Source: Brachionus manjavacas
Taxonomy: Eukaryota; Rotifera; Eurotatoria; Ploima; Brachionidae
Length of the DNA: 64,000 nt
Direction: 5' to 3'
Assembly: GCA_019054805.1 (NCBI GenBank)
Contig: JAHQIY010000005.1
Coordinates: forward strand, 5,811,501-5,875,500
Every line of letters starts with the position of its first letter. The stretch's first letter is position 1. Made by a program: the position numbers and the translations under genes. Below the pieces are notes generated by a model. That model worked only from the letters and a program-made list of their open reading frames with translations, did no database searches and was not told the origin of the DNA. Positions 20,026-31,186 of this stretch are shown here, piece by piece.

Positions 20026-20820
20026 ATATTTCTCGATGTGAATTTGACAAGCATTTGACACTAAACTTGTTTTTTTGCACTTAGTAATTTGTATTTTTTT
20101 CCATAATATTTAAATTTGACATTAATATTCATTAATTTTTTTTTTAATTTGTAAGTTCAAATCATTTTTATGGTCTTTAATTTTAAAAATTTGTAAATTA
20201 TTTCCCATTTTGTACTAAAAAATTTGTGGCTTGTGAAGTTCGTTTCAATTCAATCATTTCAATTTGGTTCGTTGCTTCATAACTTATGAATAGAATGAAA
20301 TAAGCTGGTTTTGTAAATTTCACAACCTTTAAAAAGTTTGTTCCACAAAATGAATAAGTTAGCACTTTATTTTGCAAACTCTATCTTTATATTACATTCG
20401 AAATTAGTTTATTACATTCCAATTAAAAGTTACTGGCATAGAACAGAATTGAAATTATCGAATTGAAGCGATCTTCACAAACCCAAAATTTTGTTATCTT
20501 TTTTAATTATGATTTTGTGATATTTATGTTTTAAATAAAAAAAAAATTAAATTAATTAAAATCTGTATAAAATTTGTATAATGTCATATTTATTATCTTT
20601 ACAATAAAAGCTAAAAAATGATATATTTTTAAAATTAAAAAAAAAAACAAAAAAACTATAAAGATTTTTCTTTAAGGAAATTTTAAAGAACTTGAAGAGA
20701 TTATTCTTTAATGATATTTTATAGAACTAGTAGAGATTTTTCTTTATGGAAATTTTAAAGAACTTGAAGAGATTATTCTTTAGGGAATTTCTAAAGAATA
20801 AACGTCCGGAAACCTTTAAA
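20026..20820 (+). other. 3' noncoding end of the CMC element
   Basis: No coding frame. From about 20650 there are repeated AAAGATTTTTCTTTA and AAAGAACTTGAAGAGATTATT motifs (at least three copies to 20800), a subterminal repeat array typical of transposase binding regions in EnSpm-type elements. Confidence 0.5.
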
Positions 20821-20882
20821 GAATCTTTAAAAATTTCTTTAAAGAACCTTTAAAAAATCTTTAAGATATTTTTGACTGGGTG

Positions 20883-22193
20883 CTTTGCTCAAATCCTAGA
20901 AAAACTTATTCTAATTAACTCCCCTGATTTTTACAAAGTTAGTAATAACCAATTTGGTTTTAAGAAAAAAACCTCATGTAACCATGTCATTTTTGTATTA
21001 AAAGAAACAACTCTTAACTACATCAATAAAGGCTCTGGATGTAGGATAGCATCTTTAGATGCAGAAAAGGCCTTTGACAAAATATGGCGTGATGGCTTAT
21101 TCTATAAACTATTAAAGAGACTGCATACTTCCTACTGGGTATTGCTTAGGATTTATTATAACTCAGCACTAGCTGTTTTATCTCTTCCAAATAATCTAAC
21201 AACTAAACCCTTTAAAATTGAAACTGGTGTAAAACAAGGAGCCATTTTATCTTCTTTTCTTTTCAACATATATATTGATGATCTTATAATACAATGCCTT
21301 AACAATGAGCTTGGAGCTCTTAATAAAAATCTTAATGTTTCTATCATTGTCTACTTAGATGATATAATCTTAATAAGCCCAGTTGACTCCCATCTACAAA
21401 TGCTTTTGGATATTTGTGGATCTTATGGGAATAAATGGAGAATAAAATTTAACCCTAATAAAACAAAAGTTGTTAACTTTGGCACTCAATTATTTAAGTC
21501 GGTATTTCACCTTAATGGATCCGAACTTGAAGAAGCAAATCAGTTAAAATACTTAGGATTCATTATAGATTCTAATCTTGACCTTAATACACAGGCAGTT
21601 ATAAATTTTAAAAAAGTTCAGAGCAGCTTTTTTGGAATTTCATATCTTCTGCCTAAAAATAGTCCTACCTCTTCACCTAAATTCAAATCATTTATATACA
21701 AAACATTTTGCTTATCTAAATTCACATATGGTCTTGAGGCTTTCACTCTTAATTCGACCACAAAGGATTCAATAAATAAATTACAAAACAACTTAATTAG
21801 ACAAATGTTTGGTGTAAAAGCCTACTGTCACATGTCACGAGTCTTAAAAGTACTAAAATTATTCAACTTTGATGAACTTTATCTATTTTCAAAACTAACT
21901 TTTATTGATACAATTAAATATAATTATCTATCATCACAATTTTTAAAATATATGCTAAGTGACCCCCCTCTAATAAATCTTTTTCCTCCGACTTAGTACT
22001 TATTTCCAAGTACTTTAAAATTGAAACCTCAAAAATTTCAGTAAATATAAACCAACTTAAAGAAAATCTTAAATTTAATCTGATTTCTAATGATGGTATA
22101 TCTGATTCAATTTGGTTATGTCTTTGCAATTTAAAAATAAAACATTACAAAACTCTCCTAAATGAGCTAATTCAAAATAAAAGAAATTCATGA
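20883..22193 (+). pseudogene. LINE B reverse transcriptase, 3' piece
   Basis: Continues the RT split at 14400. Blocks: FAQILEKLILI, NQFGFKKKTSCNHVI, IASLDAEKAFDKIW (motif A with both Asp), GVKQGAILSSFLFNIYIDDL, IVYLDDIILISP (catalytic YLDD intact), KVVNFGTQL, LKYLGFIID. A run of six C near 21965 carries a frameshift; the last 60 or so residues continue in the next frame to TGA at 22191-22193. The three residues before FAQ come from the transposon end, not LINE B. Except for that single frameshift and the 6.5-kb insertion, the domain is well preserved. Confidence 0.9.
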
Positions 22194-22396
22194 ATTTTGG
22201 TCCAAATTATCTTGCTTTCTAACTTTCATGCCTTTTTCTATTTTCGAACTAATGTTCCTTTTTTATTTTTGTAATTTTATTTTTAGGTAATAATTTTTCA
22301 TTTAAAAAAAAAAAAAAAAAAAAAATTATTTATCTTTATTTTCTTTTACTTCTCCTTAAAGGAGGTTAATTCAATTCAATAAATAAATAAATAATA
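22194..22396 (+). mobile_element. LINE B 3' UTR, hairpin and tail
   Basis: Short AT-rich UTR with a 26-nt poly-A tract, then the hairpin CTCCTTAAAGGAG, GTTAATTCAATTCAAT and an (AAAT)n tail ending about 22396. The order hairpin then AAAT tail parallels family A. Confidence 0.8.
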
Positions 22397-23600
22397 GCGT
22401 GGATCAATTTTCAAAATACGGTAGGATAAAGGTCTTATAAAACGTGACTTTTACTAAAGTAGCAAGATAGAAAATTCTCTTGATAGAAAATAATTTTCTA
22501 TTAACTTGAAATGATAAATTAATTAATTAAATTTAGTAAAATTAAGCTCTTGCAGAAACTTTGTAGACTATTTTATTTTTGTTCAATTTTATCTGTTTTT
22601 TTTTTAAATGGGTTCTGGAGTCTTGAGAAGTTTTTTTTAACAATCTAAAGAAAGCTAATAAAATTATCTTTAAGATGGTATAGTTAATATTTTATGTAAA
22701 TATATTATAATTTTAGATTGTATAATAATATACTCCTTAAAATTTTTTTGATATAAATTTTTTATTAATGTTCAGTATAACTTGGATTTTTTGCCAAATT
22801 TCCTAATCAGTCTGGATTTTTTATCCATTTTCTAAATATTTTTTAAATTTCTACTGAACCTTCATTATTTCCCATTTTTCTCTATATAAAATTTTTTCAA
22901 ACTTAGGAAAGGGTTCTGAAAAGCTTGGCTATAATTTATAGATATCTACCATTAAATTTTCTTTAGTTGAACCATTAATTACTAATTCAATTAGTAATAA
23001 GTTCCCTTTAATTTTGAATGTCCTCGGATTCTCTTAATTCTTCTGGTACAATTCCATTTGATTCAACATTTTGGTTTTATATTTGATATTTTCAATTTCG
23101 ATTTCATTTAAATTCAAGAAAAATGAAGAACCAAATTGAGAATGTAATATGCATTAGAAAATTAAATAGCAATGATTAAGGAAAATTTAGAAAATTAATT
23201 TGTGATATCAGTAAAATTATTGATGCAATCAGAAATTTAGATGAAAAAAATAGTCAAATGTTATTATTGATAAGAAATTCAAAGATGAGCAGATGCCATG
23301 AAAAATTAAGTGAAATTCTTTAAAATTTTTAAAATAACTCCAGGCTTTTTATTTCCAAAAAATGTATTTTTTACCTATTTTAATATCACTTGAATGATTT
23401 TTCCAAATAATGATTTTTTCATCTCATTTTGAAAGCCTTAAATTCTAAATAATTAAGAAACTTAGAGCTTAGGTGAAATTAAAAGGCTAGGATTTAATGA
23501 ATATAATAACAAAATTAATTAATTTTAGAACAGATAAAAAATCATTTTGAGATTTTTATTAATAAATGAATCGAAAACGAAAAGAAAGAAAAAAAGAATA
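22397..23600. other. AT-rich intergenic stretch
   Basis: No frame longer than a few dozen codons and no inverted repeat family were recognised on either strand. Confidence 0.45.
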
Positions 23601-23735
23601 AACCAAGACAAAAAAAATTTTTTTGATGAACAAGAACAGGGAGAGCTTTAGCTGGCGTCCCCTTTTTAATTCTGCAAGTGGGGCACTTGGCACAAATTAA
23701 ATCTAAATCCAAAAATACCAATTGTTTAGCAAAAG
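23600..23735 (-). pseudogene. Zinc-binding integrase-like fragment
   Basis: A minus-strand frame contains LVFLDLDLICAKCPTCRIKK followed by GTPAKALPVL. The Cys pair and the following proline resemble the H2C2 zinc-binding region of LTR-element integrases or domesticated integrase-like proteins. Only about 40 residues remain, with no catalytic core, so the identity is tentative. The local base composition is visibly richer in G+C than its flanks. Confidence 0.3.
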
Positions 23736-23938
23736 TACTAGATTAGCACTTAGTATTCAATTATTTAAGTTAATTTCAACTGTCCATATTTTAGAGAGAC
23801 ACTCAACAAAATAATCAAAACTATCCCAACAACTTTTAAGGATGTGTCTTTTGTATTGTCTCAATCGAATTTGAATATTGTCTTTAGAAGTTATTATTTT
23901 GCAACCAATGTATTAAACATCTTTATTGGCAATTTTAC

Positions 23939-24304
23939 GACATCTTGAAGTTTAGGATCAAAAAAATCAGATCAAAATAATCAGATCAAAAAGTATTTTT
24001 TGTATAATTTTTGAAGGGTATTTGATTAAATCTCTCTGCAAAATGCTAACTAACACAGAAAACATGCTAAATATTAGATAAGGCTGTGAAAACTCTGCAA
24101 TTTTGCAAGAAAATGCACGTCATTAAAAAGTGGTTAATTCAACTGCGCAATCTGATTGCAGAGTTTTTGCAGAGCATTATCTAATATTTAGCATGTTTCT
24201 TGCATTAGTTAGCATTTTGCAGAGAGATTTAATCAAATACCATTCAAAAGTTATAAAAAAAAACTTTTTGATCTGATTTTTTTGATCCTTAACTTCATGA
24301 TGCC
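23939..24304. mobile_element. MULE-like MITE with 9-bp duplication
   Basis: A perfect 9-bp repeat CAATTTTAC flanks the element (23930-23938 and 24305-24313). Its ends are inverted: GACATCTTGAAGTTTAGGAT on the left against GGCATCATGAAGTTAAGGAT (complement of the right), with arms extending over 130 bp each around a short centre near 24125. A G start, long arms and a 9-bp duplication fit Mutator-like elements. Noncoding. Confidence 0.8.
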
Positions 24305-24313
24305 CAATTTTAC

Positions 24314-25019
24314 ATGATTTTCATGAAGAATTTCACTTGAATGATTTTCATGATTATAATTTTTACATAATTTTTTTTACAATTTAGTTGTCAATAAGTT
24401 TATTTGTCACTAATGATTTCCGAATTAATGTTATTTCGGACATGAAATTTTTTTAATTTATAATAATTTTATGTAATGTGTAATGTCTTCATTAGAGAAA
24501 TAAAAAAGACTATTAGTTGATATAATCAATTATGAATTAAGGTCACATAATAAGAGATTAACAATTTTTTTTTTGTTTGGTGTAAACAAATTGATTAATT
24601 TTATATCCAATAATATTTTAAACACAATGTTAATGCAATACTGATTTTAAAAATTTCGTTTCTGAAAAATGTCCGGAAAATTTTCATACACTTTTTGTTT
24701 TTGATTAATATTTTTTGTTATAATAATAATTGATTTTTATTTTGTACTGAAAAAATATATATTTTGTTTTTTTTAATCGGTTTTGACTTTGTTTTTGTTT
24801 TATTTTTATTGTTTTAACCGTAAATTTTAGTCAAAATAAATTAAAAGAACATTTTACAATAATCAATTTTCATTTCGCAAAAGAAAACGACAAGTTTCGT
24901 AGATCCATGTCTCTTCTATTGTAAAAAAAAATACAATAAATTCTAAGAAAAATTGAAACGATAATTACAATTAAGATTAAAAGCTATAAAATAACAAATG
25001 TAATAAATTGACTTTTATT
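24314..25019. other. AT-rich intergenic stretch
   Basis: Nothing recognised. Confidence 0.45.
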
Positions 25020-25027
25020 TTTAGAGG

Positions 25028-26622
25028 TTAGACATGTTTAAATATTTTAAAAATCAGGAAAAAAAGGAGGAAACAGCAATTACACAATGGAGTTGGACAT
25101 TCGATATATCTTGATTCGAAACCTACTCTATATTGTTCAACCAGTCTGACGACCAGTGGAACAGAACGACTCAATCCTGTCCTAACATATCTCTCACTCA
25201 ACTCAAAAAGTCGATTTATAACTGTTAGTAGTTTAAGTTTATTGAAGGCCTCTTGGTGCATAATATTTGAGAGTGTATCATATTTCAGCTTCAAAATAGA
25301 TGGAACTGCTGAATTTTGAATTACTTGTATTTTTTTATGTTAGTTTCTGAGAATGAATTTAAACAAGGAAAAGAATAATCCAAGATTGATCCTATTAAGG
25401 ATTTGTAAAGATAACCTAATGTTTTTGGTTTTAGCCCCAATTTTCTATTTGAGAGATATTTTATTAAGTTAGGACTTGAATTACAGCGCTCTTTCATTTC
25501 ATCCACCATTGGACCAAATGTAAGTTTTGAGTCTAACGTGATACCTAGAAATTTCACTTTTCCTCGTTATTTAAGTTGCTGTCATTAATTTAAAGGTAAA
25601 GATTTATTTTAAATTTAGTTATTTTCTCAAAGATCATGTAACATGACTTTTCGGTAGAAATTTGCATTTTCCATTTGAAAAGCCATCTTTTAACTTCTTT
25701 TAAGTACTAGTTAATCATTTTTTCAAGATTTCCTGTCTTTTTAAAAGTGAAAAAGGTAGCCAAATCATCTGCGAAAAGAAAAGAGTATTGGCAATTCGTT
25801 TGTTTCTTTTTGGTATGTCATTTATAAAAGTGCTAAAAAGAAGTGGACTAATTACGGATTCTTGTGGAACTCCTGCTTTAATAGGGTATTGATCACTTAA
25901 ATGACCATTTACTTTTACTCTAAAGGATCTTAAATGCAAAAACGATCTTATCCAAGGAATATTTTATTCATAAACTCGAGCCAGTTTTGATTCCAAAATT
26001 CTTTAAGACCGAGACGTATGTCAGATGTAAGCTTAAATGATAAGAAGGACATCTTGATTTTTGGAAAAGTTTTCTCTTTTTCCTTCGTTCTTTAATTAAT
26101 ATACAATATTTTTTGGTAAGCTAGATTTAAAAAGCTTTTGAGAGTAGAGTGGTATACTTTTTAGAGCAGCATGAATGATCTTTTTTGAGATGTGTTCATT
26201 TAGCTCGTCAATATTTTCCGTATAATTATTGTGTTGACTTGAAGACTTAAGTAGATCTTGTTAGAGTCCCAATTCGCTTTTTTAAAATTAAAATTAGAAT
26301 TCGAACAATTAACTGTGATAGTATGCTCAACTGAAATGAATGCTTGAATAGGAAAATGATCACTCAACATATCATCATCTATAAGAACCTTGAAGTCGTG
26401 AACTCTATCTGAGAGTAAAGACGGGATCAAAAAATATCAAGGACTTCATAATATTCCGTCTTAAATCTATTATATGTTGGTGTCTTATCGTTAATTACTG
26501 AGAGGTTGAGCCTGTTAATAATTTTCTCTAAGAAAAGGCCATTCTCATTTTCTCTCAAACAACCTAAGCTTTTTGTCTTCGCATTCAGATCACCTTCTAT
26601 TAGGAATTTTCCACATTTCCTA
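25028..26622 (-). pseudogene. LINE A-related copy 3, old and deleted
   Basis: Minus-strand remnants in several frames. Endonuclease pieces are GDLNAKTKSLGCLRENENGL and DMLSDHFPIQAFISVEH; after a linker, the RT piece VKAGVPQ-type text reads IKAGVPQESVISPLLFSTFI, and the C-terminus reads RYVRTGLSRSVPLVVRLVEQ with PTPLCNCC. The RT N-terminal half between about 25950 and 25970 is deleted. Protein divergence from copies 1 and 2 is substantial, so this is an older insertion or a sister subfamily. At the site where copies 1 and 2 share a frameshift, this copy reads straight through (LKEFWNQNW). No hairpin tail is present at its 3' side. Confidence 0.85.
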
Positions 26623-26639
26623 GATAAGAAAGATATATA

Positions 26640-27028
26640 CAAGAGTGTTAAAGTAGAAAAGATCTGGAAAGACTTCTTCACAATCTACAATGACATTAAA
26701 GACAATAGAATTGTTCCGATTGTGACACAAGCTCGATCAAAGGAATGGTTAGATATTTTTTAGAGGTATATTTCAAAGATAATACCACACCTTATATCCA
26801 TGCGTTTGTTTCTCATCTACATCAATTTCAAAGGTTGTACGGAAATATCAATATTTTTAATCTGCAAGGTTTGTAATCGGCATAACTTTTAATCTTATAC
26901 TTTACAATTCATGTTTTTTTGTTGTTGTAGGTTTGGAAAAATTGAATGATGAAACGACGACGCAGTTTTTCAAATCGACAAACAAAAGTAAAAAAACCTT
27001 GGATCAACTTCTGCTTAGTAGACTCTGA
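26640..27028 (+). pseudogene. C-terminal fragment of an unidentified transposon-type gene
   Basis: Plus-strand text KVEKIWKDFFTIYNDIKDNR and ARSKEWLDIF, then after a one-base slip in a T run (about 26757) YFKDNTTPYIHAFVSHLHQF and YGNINIFNLQ. A 62-nt GT-AG intron (26869-26930) joins to GLEKLNDETTTQFFKSTNK and a stop at 27026-27028. The pattern YIHxFVxHLxxxxxxYGxxxxFxxQGxEKLND is one I associate with C-termini of widespread transposon-derived genes in aquatic invertebrates, but I cannot name the superfamily. The 5' part was cut by LINE copy 3. Confidence 0.5.
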
Positions 27029-27344
27029 ATCGAAAATTTTTTCTCTTAATTAATTTGTGTTTGGAATCGCCTATTTTAATTCTATTGGATATTATCTTAA
27101 ATGTTTTTTACATGTTTGAATAAATTATAATAAATTATAAAAAGTCTTATGCGTCGATTTCCATACATTAATTTCGATATTCACTAAAATCGCACATTAT
27201 ACAAATAATAAGCTTACATTTATCAGTGGCGGTGAAGTTTGGAGCAAAAAATGATTATAATCAAAAAAAAGTTTAATTATGTCAGAAAAAAGTAAAAAAA
27301 GCTTAACAATTAGTACTGTTTCGATATACTCTCTAAATATAAAA

Positions 27345-27642
27345 TTAAAAGAAAGATTTGAATCAAGATATATCGAATACGCAACCCCATTGTGTAATTG
27401 CTTCCTTACTATTTCTTCTTTTTTTCCTGAAACTTGAACTATTTAAACATGCGCCACATGTTACAATCTTTTCCAATTTATGTGTTTTCAACTTTCATTT
27501 TTTTAGCTTATTTACTCTATTTTGATTCTTTTTTTTTATCTAATTTTATTAACTTTAATTTTATTTTTATTTTATTTCTAACTTATTCTGAAGTAGCTTT
27601 AGCTCGGTACAGAAAACAAATAAATAACAAATAAATAAAAAA
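27345..27642 (+). mobile_element. LINE A 3' fragment
   Basis: Contains the last coding residues (RYIEYATPLCNC), the 3' UTR and hairpin GTAGCTTTAGCTCGGTACAG followed by AAATAAATAACAAATAAATA. Very similar to 4270-4665. Confidence 0.85.
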
Positions 27643-27689
27643 CAAATAATGATATATATTTCCAAAAATCTAGATGTCATTCTCTTTAG

Positions 27690-28465
27690 GATGTTTGGAG
27701 CTAAAACTGGCTCGAGTTTAAAAAAAAACAGGAAATATCCACGTCAAGTAGAACTTTTTTGAAGGATAGTTAAAAAGTTCTGACCAAAAAAATTTACAAG
27801 ACAAATACCATCACTATTTAAAGATGGCAAAGAAAATAATTCAGTTTCAGATAAAGGAAAATTTTTTGGGCAATCTTTTAGCCACAACCTTTAGTCCTCA
27901 TTTTGATTTTGTTGAATCTGACGATAATTGTTAAGTATCACAAGAAATAAGAGATTTCTTAAAAAATAAGGTACAAAATTATTTAAACGAGCCTATCACT
28001 CTACTAGAAATTACAGATGTCTAAAAAAGACAGAAAGAACTACAAAATTCAACAGTTCGATCTATTTTAAAGCTGAAATATGGTACCCCCCCCCAATATT
28101 ATGCACCAAGTGGCTTTCAATAAACTTAAAATACCAACAGTCTCAAATCGACTTTTTGAGTAGAGTGAGAGATATGTCAAGGCAGGATTGAGTCATTCTG
28201 TTGCATTGGTCGTCAGACTGGTGGAAGAATATAGAGAAGATTTCGAATCAATATATATTGAATATCCAATTCCATTGTTAAAAGTTTCTTCTTCTCTTGC
28301 TGAACTATTAAATATTTAATCTCTGGTTATTTCAACTTATCGTTTTTAATTTTCTTTTCATTACTTAGACTTATTTATTTTATCTTATTTAACTTTATTT
28401 TTAATTTTTTTTATATATTTTAATTCTGAAGAAGCATTAGCTCGGTACAGATTAATAAAAAAATA
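27690..28465 (+). mobile_element. LINE A-related copy with internal deletion
   Basis: Reads from the endonuclease/RT linker (QIPSLFKDGKENNSVSDKGK, then YLNEPITLLEITD) directly into the C-terminal region (STVRSILKLKYGTP, RYVKAGLSHSVALVVRLVEE). The whole catalytic RT is missing between about 28025 and 28035. It ends with hairpin GAAGCATTAGCTCGGTACAG and an AATAAAAAAATAAA tail. A run of nine C lies near 28087. The 3' part (from 28268) belongs to the inverted duplication. Confidence 0.75.
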
Positions 28466-29444
28466 AAAAAATATCGAAAAGTATTTTGTTACTCAATCTT
28501 TTGATAAAATTTCCTTTTATGAATTAATTTAAATACAAAAAATGAAATGAAAGTATCTGAAAATATTGAAAATAACTTTGATATCGAAAATTTCAAAAAT
28601 TTTCACCTAGCTATCTTCCACTATTTTTGGAGCAATTTGCCTATGTAATTTGTTTTCAATAAATGTTTCGCAAGCATTCGAGTCAAAGACAACAAAGTTA
28701 TAAAAGACCCAGGTAAACAAATAACGATCTAAATACTTTGGAAGGAGTAGCCATATTTTGAGCTTCACAGGATTTAAAAAGAGAAGTATTTGTCAAAGCT
28801 TTTAAAAAAAGGTAACTAACGACATCCCAAAGAGTATTCAAATTTGCCACCAAAACTCAGATAAACTAATAAAACTATTATTTTTAAAATAAAATTTTTT
28901 TTTACATTAGATTCCTATTGACATTAAATAATATAAAATTTAAATGCTTATCAGGTTTTTGATAATAGAACCATTTAACAACCAAATTTTTGACAATTGT
29001 TTGTTAAAATTAAATTCATTTGACAATAATTTACTATGCTATAGAATTGGCGTCAATACTTAATTTTGAATTTAAGATTTGTAATTACTTTTCAAGCTCC
29101 TTATCAAGTGCGTCAGAATTGGATTTTTTTTAAAGTATCATATATTTTTTAAGGTGTCTGCCTTTCTTATGTTAATTTTGGCATGAATGCAAATAAGTCT
29201 AATAAGAGATCATTATTATAATTAAAAAATTTTAACTCTTGTTAATAATTGGGGAAGTAAACCTCAAAATCATCATATAATTACTTGTAATTGTTACTGA
29301 GCAATAGATGTTTTTTTGAACATATAATATTCATATGCTAGCATTTTTTATTTAATTTTTTAAATAATTTTAAGGAAAAAACAGGCAACTCAGAATAGTT
29401 TGAAATCTTTTTTTTTAGCTTGGTGATTGAAAAAATAATATTTA
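28268..29444 (-). repeat. Large inverted duplication, right arm (1.17 kb)
   Basis: Near-identical reverse complement of 12667-13840. It begins inside the LINE A-type 3' end and runs about 980 bp beyond its tail through noncoding sequence to TTGAAAAAATAATATTTA. The divergence point at each end is abrupt. Confidence 0.9.
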
Positions 29445-30058
29445 ATAAAGGCAGTTAGTTTTACTTAGGAAAAATTAATTCGAGATCATGATATAAATAT
29501 TAAATAATTAGATGCAAAATAAAAGTATTTAAATTTTTGATTAAGTTACTTTTCGAATAAAATTTAAAAAAAGTAAAGTATCCCTTTCTAATAATCAAGA
29601 AATCTTTTCAAAAAAATAAGATAGTATTTTCTTTTTTCTCTTTCTAAAAAAATAACAATTGGCAACATTCAGCGTAGCGCTTGGAAATTTTTAGACAAAG
29701 TTTAATGATCAAGGCACAATAAAAGAAAATTTTAAATATAAGTAATTCAATTTTTATCTGTTTATTTCAGTCTATTTCTTTTTGAACACAATTCAATTTA
29801 AATCTAAATAATTTGGATTTAATTTAAAAATACGGTTGTCTCTAAAAAGCGGAATATAGAATTAAAAAAACATTTAAATCATAAATCTTGCTCAATTTAA
29901 TTTAATTATTTTAATTCTGGGAATTTTCGGTTATTTTCATTTAAAAAAAATGTAATTCAAATTGATTCCTTTTGAAATGCGGACAATATTCAATAAAATT
30001 TAATTATTCATTGATAAACTATTAATTTCAGCAAATTATCTTTATATGCCATTTTTAA
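29445..30058. other. AT-rich spacer
   Basis: Nothing recognised beyond short A/T runs. Confidence 0.45.
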
Positions 30059-30066
30059 GTTTATGA

Positions 30067-30141
30067 CAGAGTTGTTTAAAAGTCACAAGTCTCAAGTCAA
30101 GTCCAAGTCCGAGCTTTTTTTGAGACTTTTAAACAACTCTG
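30067..30141. mobile_element. Minimal hAT MITE, 75 bp, perfect 8-bp TSD
   Basis: CAGAGTTGTTTAAAAGTC at the left and GACTTTTAAACAACTCTG at the right. It is flanked by the perfect duplication GTTTATGA (30059-30066 and 30142-30149). This is the cleanest member of the family and fixes its boundaries and hAT affiliation. Confidence 0.9.
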
Positions 30142-30217
30142 GTTTATGATTCATTTTTAGTGCTCAGAATCAAGTTTTAACTATGAAATAAATTGTTATT
30201 TCTTAATAGAATTAAAC

Positions 30218-30390
30218 CAGAGATACATTTTTGGATTTAAAATGCAACTTTAAATAAAAAGGTATACACTGCAATATCAAAATGCAAATAGCAGAGTACG
30301 CACCATCTAATGTGAGTAATTTTTTTGCAAAATTTTCTGATTTTACCTTTTGATTCAAAAAAGTATGTTAAATCCAAAAATGTATCTCTG
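30218..30390. mobile_element. Second hAT-like MITE type (173 bp)
   Basis: Perfect inverted ends CAGAGATACATTTTTGGATT and its complement AATCCAAAAATGTATCTCTG. The flanks (AATTAAAC, CATTAATT) do not give a convincing duplication. It shares only the CAGAG start with the other family. Confidence 0.75.
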
Positions 30391-30714
30391 CATTAATTAG
30401 AATTTAAAAATTTTTACAAATATAACAACCTAATTCAAAATTATTTAAATAGGGATAACAGAATTTTAACATTTAAATAAAGTGAATTTAAAAATTGTAA
30501 AAAAAATATTCTAATTAGATATAAATTAAAATTAATGTTAATTAAAATTGATCTTTATTTCTTTAATTGGGGAAAAAATATTTTTTTTTCATGTTGTTTC
30601 ATCATCAAAGTTTAAAAAGCTCAATTTTATCAATTTAAATTAATGAAAAAGAATTTTATTTAAAAAAAAAAAGATATTTGATTAAATCTAAGTCTAAATT
30701 AAAATTAAAAATTC

Positions 30715-30850
30715 GAGTCCGGGTCCTTCTCTTAGTTTGTCAAATCCGGATTCGATTTTAAGAACAAAGTACAATCTGTAAAAATAATCCGTCATTGAGG
30801 TACCCAAAATCCGGATCCGCCAAGCCGTATCCGTCCATCCGGCTCCGTCT
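30715..30850. other. TCCG-rich island
   Basis: Within AT-rich DNA this stretch has clustered TCCGG/ATCCG words (GAGTCCGGGTCC, ATCCGGATCCGCC, GTATCCGTCCATCCGGCTCC). No frame or clear terminal repeat was seen; a GC-richer MITE fragment is possible. Confidence 0.4.
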
Positions 30851-31186
30851 TTTTATTCAAACTTCAAAATTTATAGTTACTAAAAACATAAAATTCCACA
30901 CAATTGTGCGATTTGAGTGAGTATCAATAAAATTTTAAGGAAAAGTAAAATTTATGATCAAATTTTATTTTAAATGCGCAATTAAATTTCAATGCATATT
31001 TTTATAAATTACAATCCTTTTTCAAAATTTCAATTAATCTTATTAATTTAGCTTACATTCTATAGTAAAAATTTGAATTAAAACAAATTTTATTCTTAAA
31101 TTTAGAAAATTTGGTTTTGTTAAAAGAATCATTTTTTACATTTAAAAAGTCTAATTTCTCTATTTAATGAACTCAAAAAATGTCGC

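Larger units (their letters stand above)
14401..20880 (+). mobile_element. CMC/EnSpm-like DNA transposon, 6480 bp
   Basis: The ends are CCCAGTCAA and TTGACTGGG, with imperfect inverted subterminal similarity rich in TTCTTTAAAGA motifs. It is flanked by TG on both sides (14399-14400 and 20881-20882). Removing it with one TG restores the LINE B reading frame, so the boundaries are firm. It carries a transposase in the DDE family of EnSpm/CACTA-type elements and a second gene, both in plus orientation with introns. TIRs do not start with CACT(A/G), so it is a divergent CMC member. The transposase has several disruptions. Two MITEs are nested in the second gene's intron. Confidence 0.85.

Noticed and set aside
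20872-20882. ATG-ACT-GGG start for the downstream RT frame
   Set aside because: These codons belong to the transposon's terminal repeat; the RT originally continued from 14400.
28080-28095. C9 run as possible phase-variation tract
   Set aside because: It lies in a dead LINE copy in a eukaryotic-type sequence; an ordinary homopolymer.
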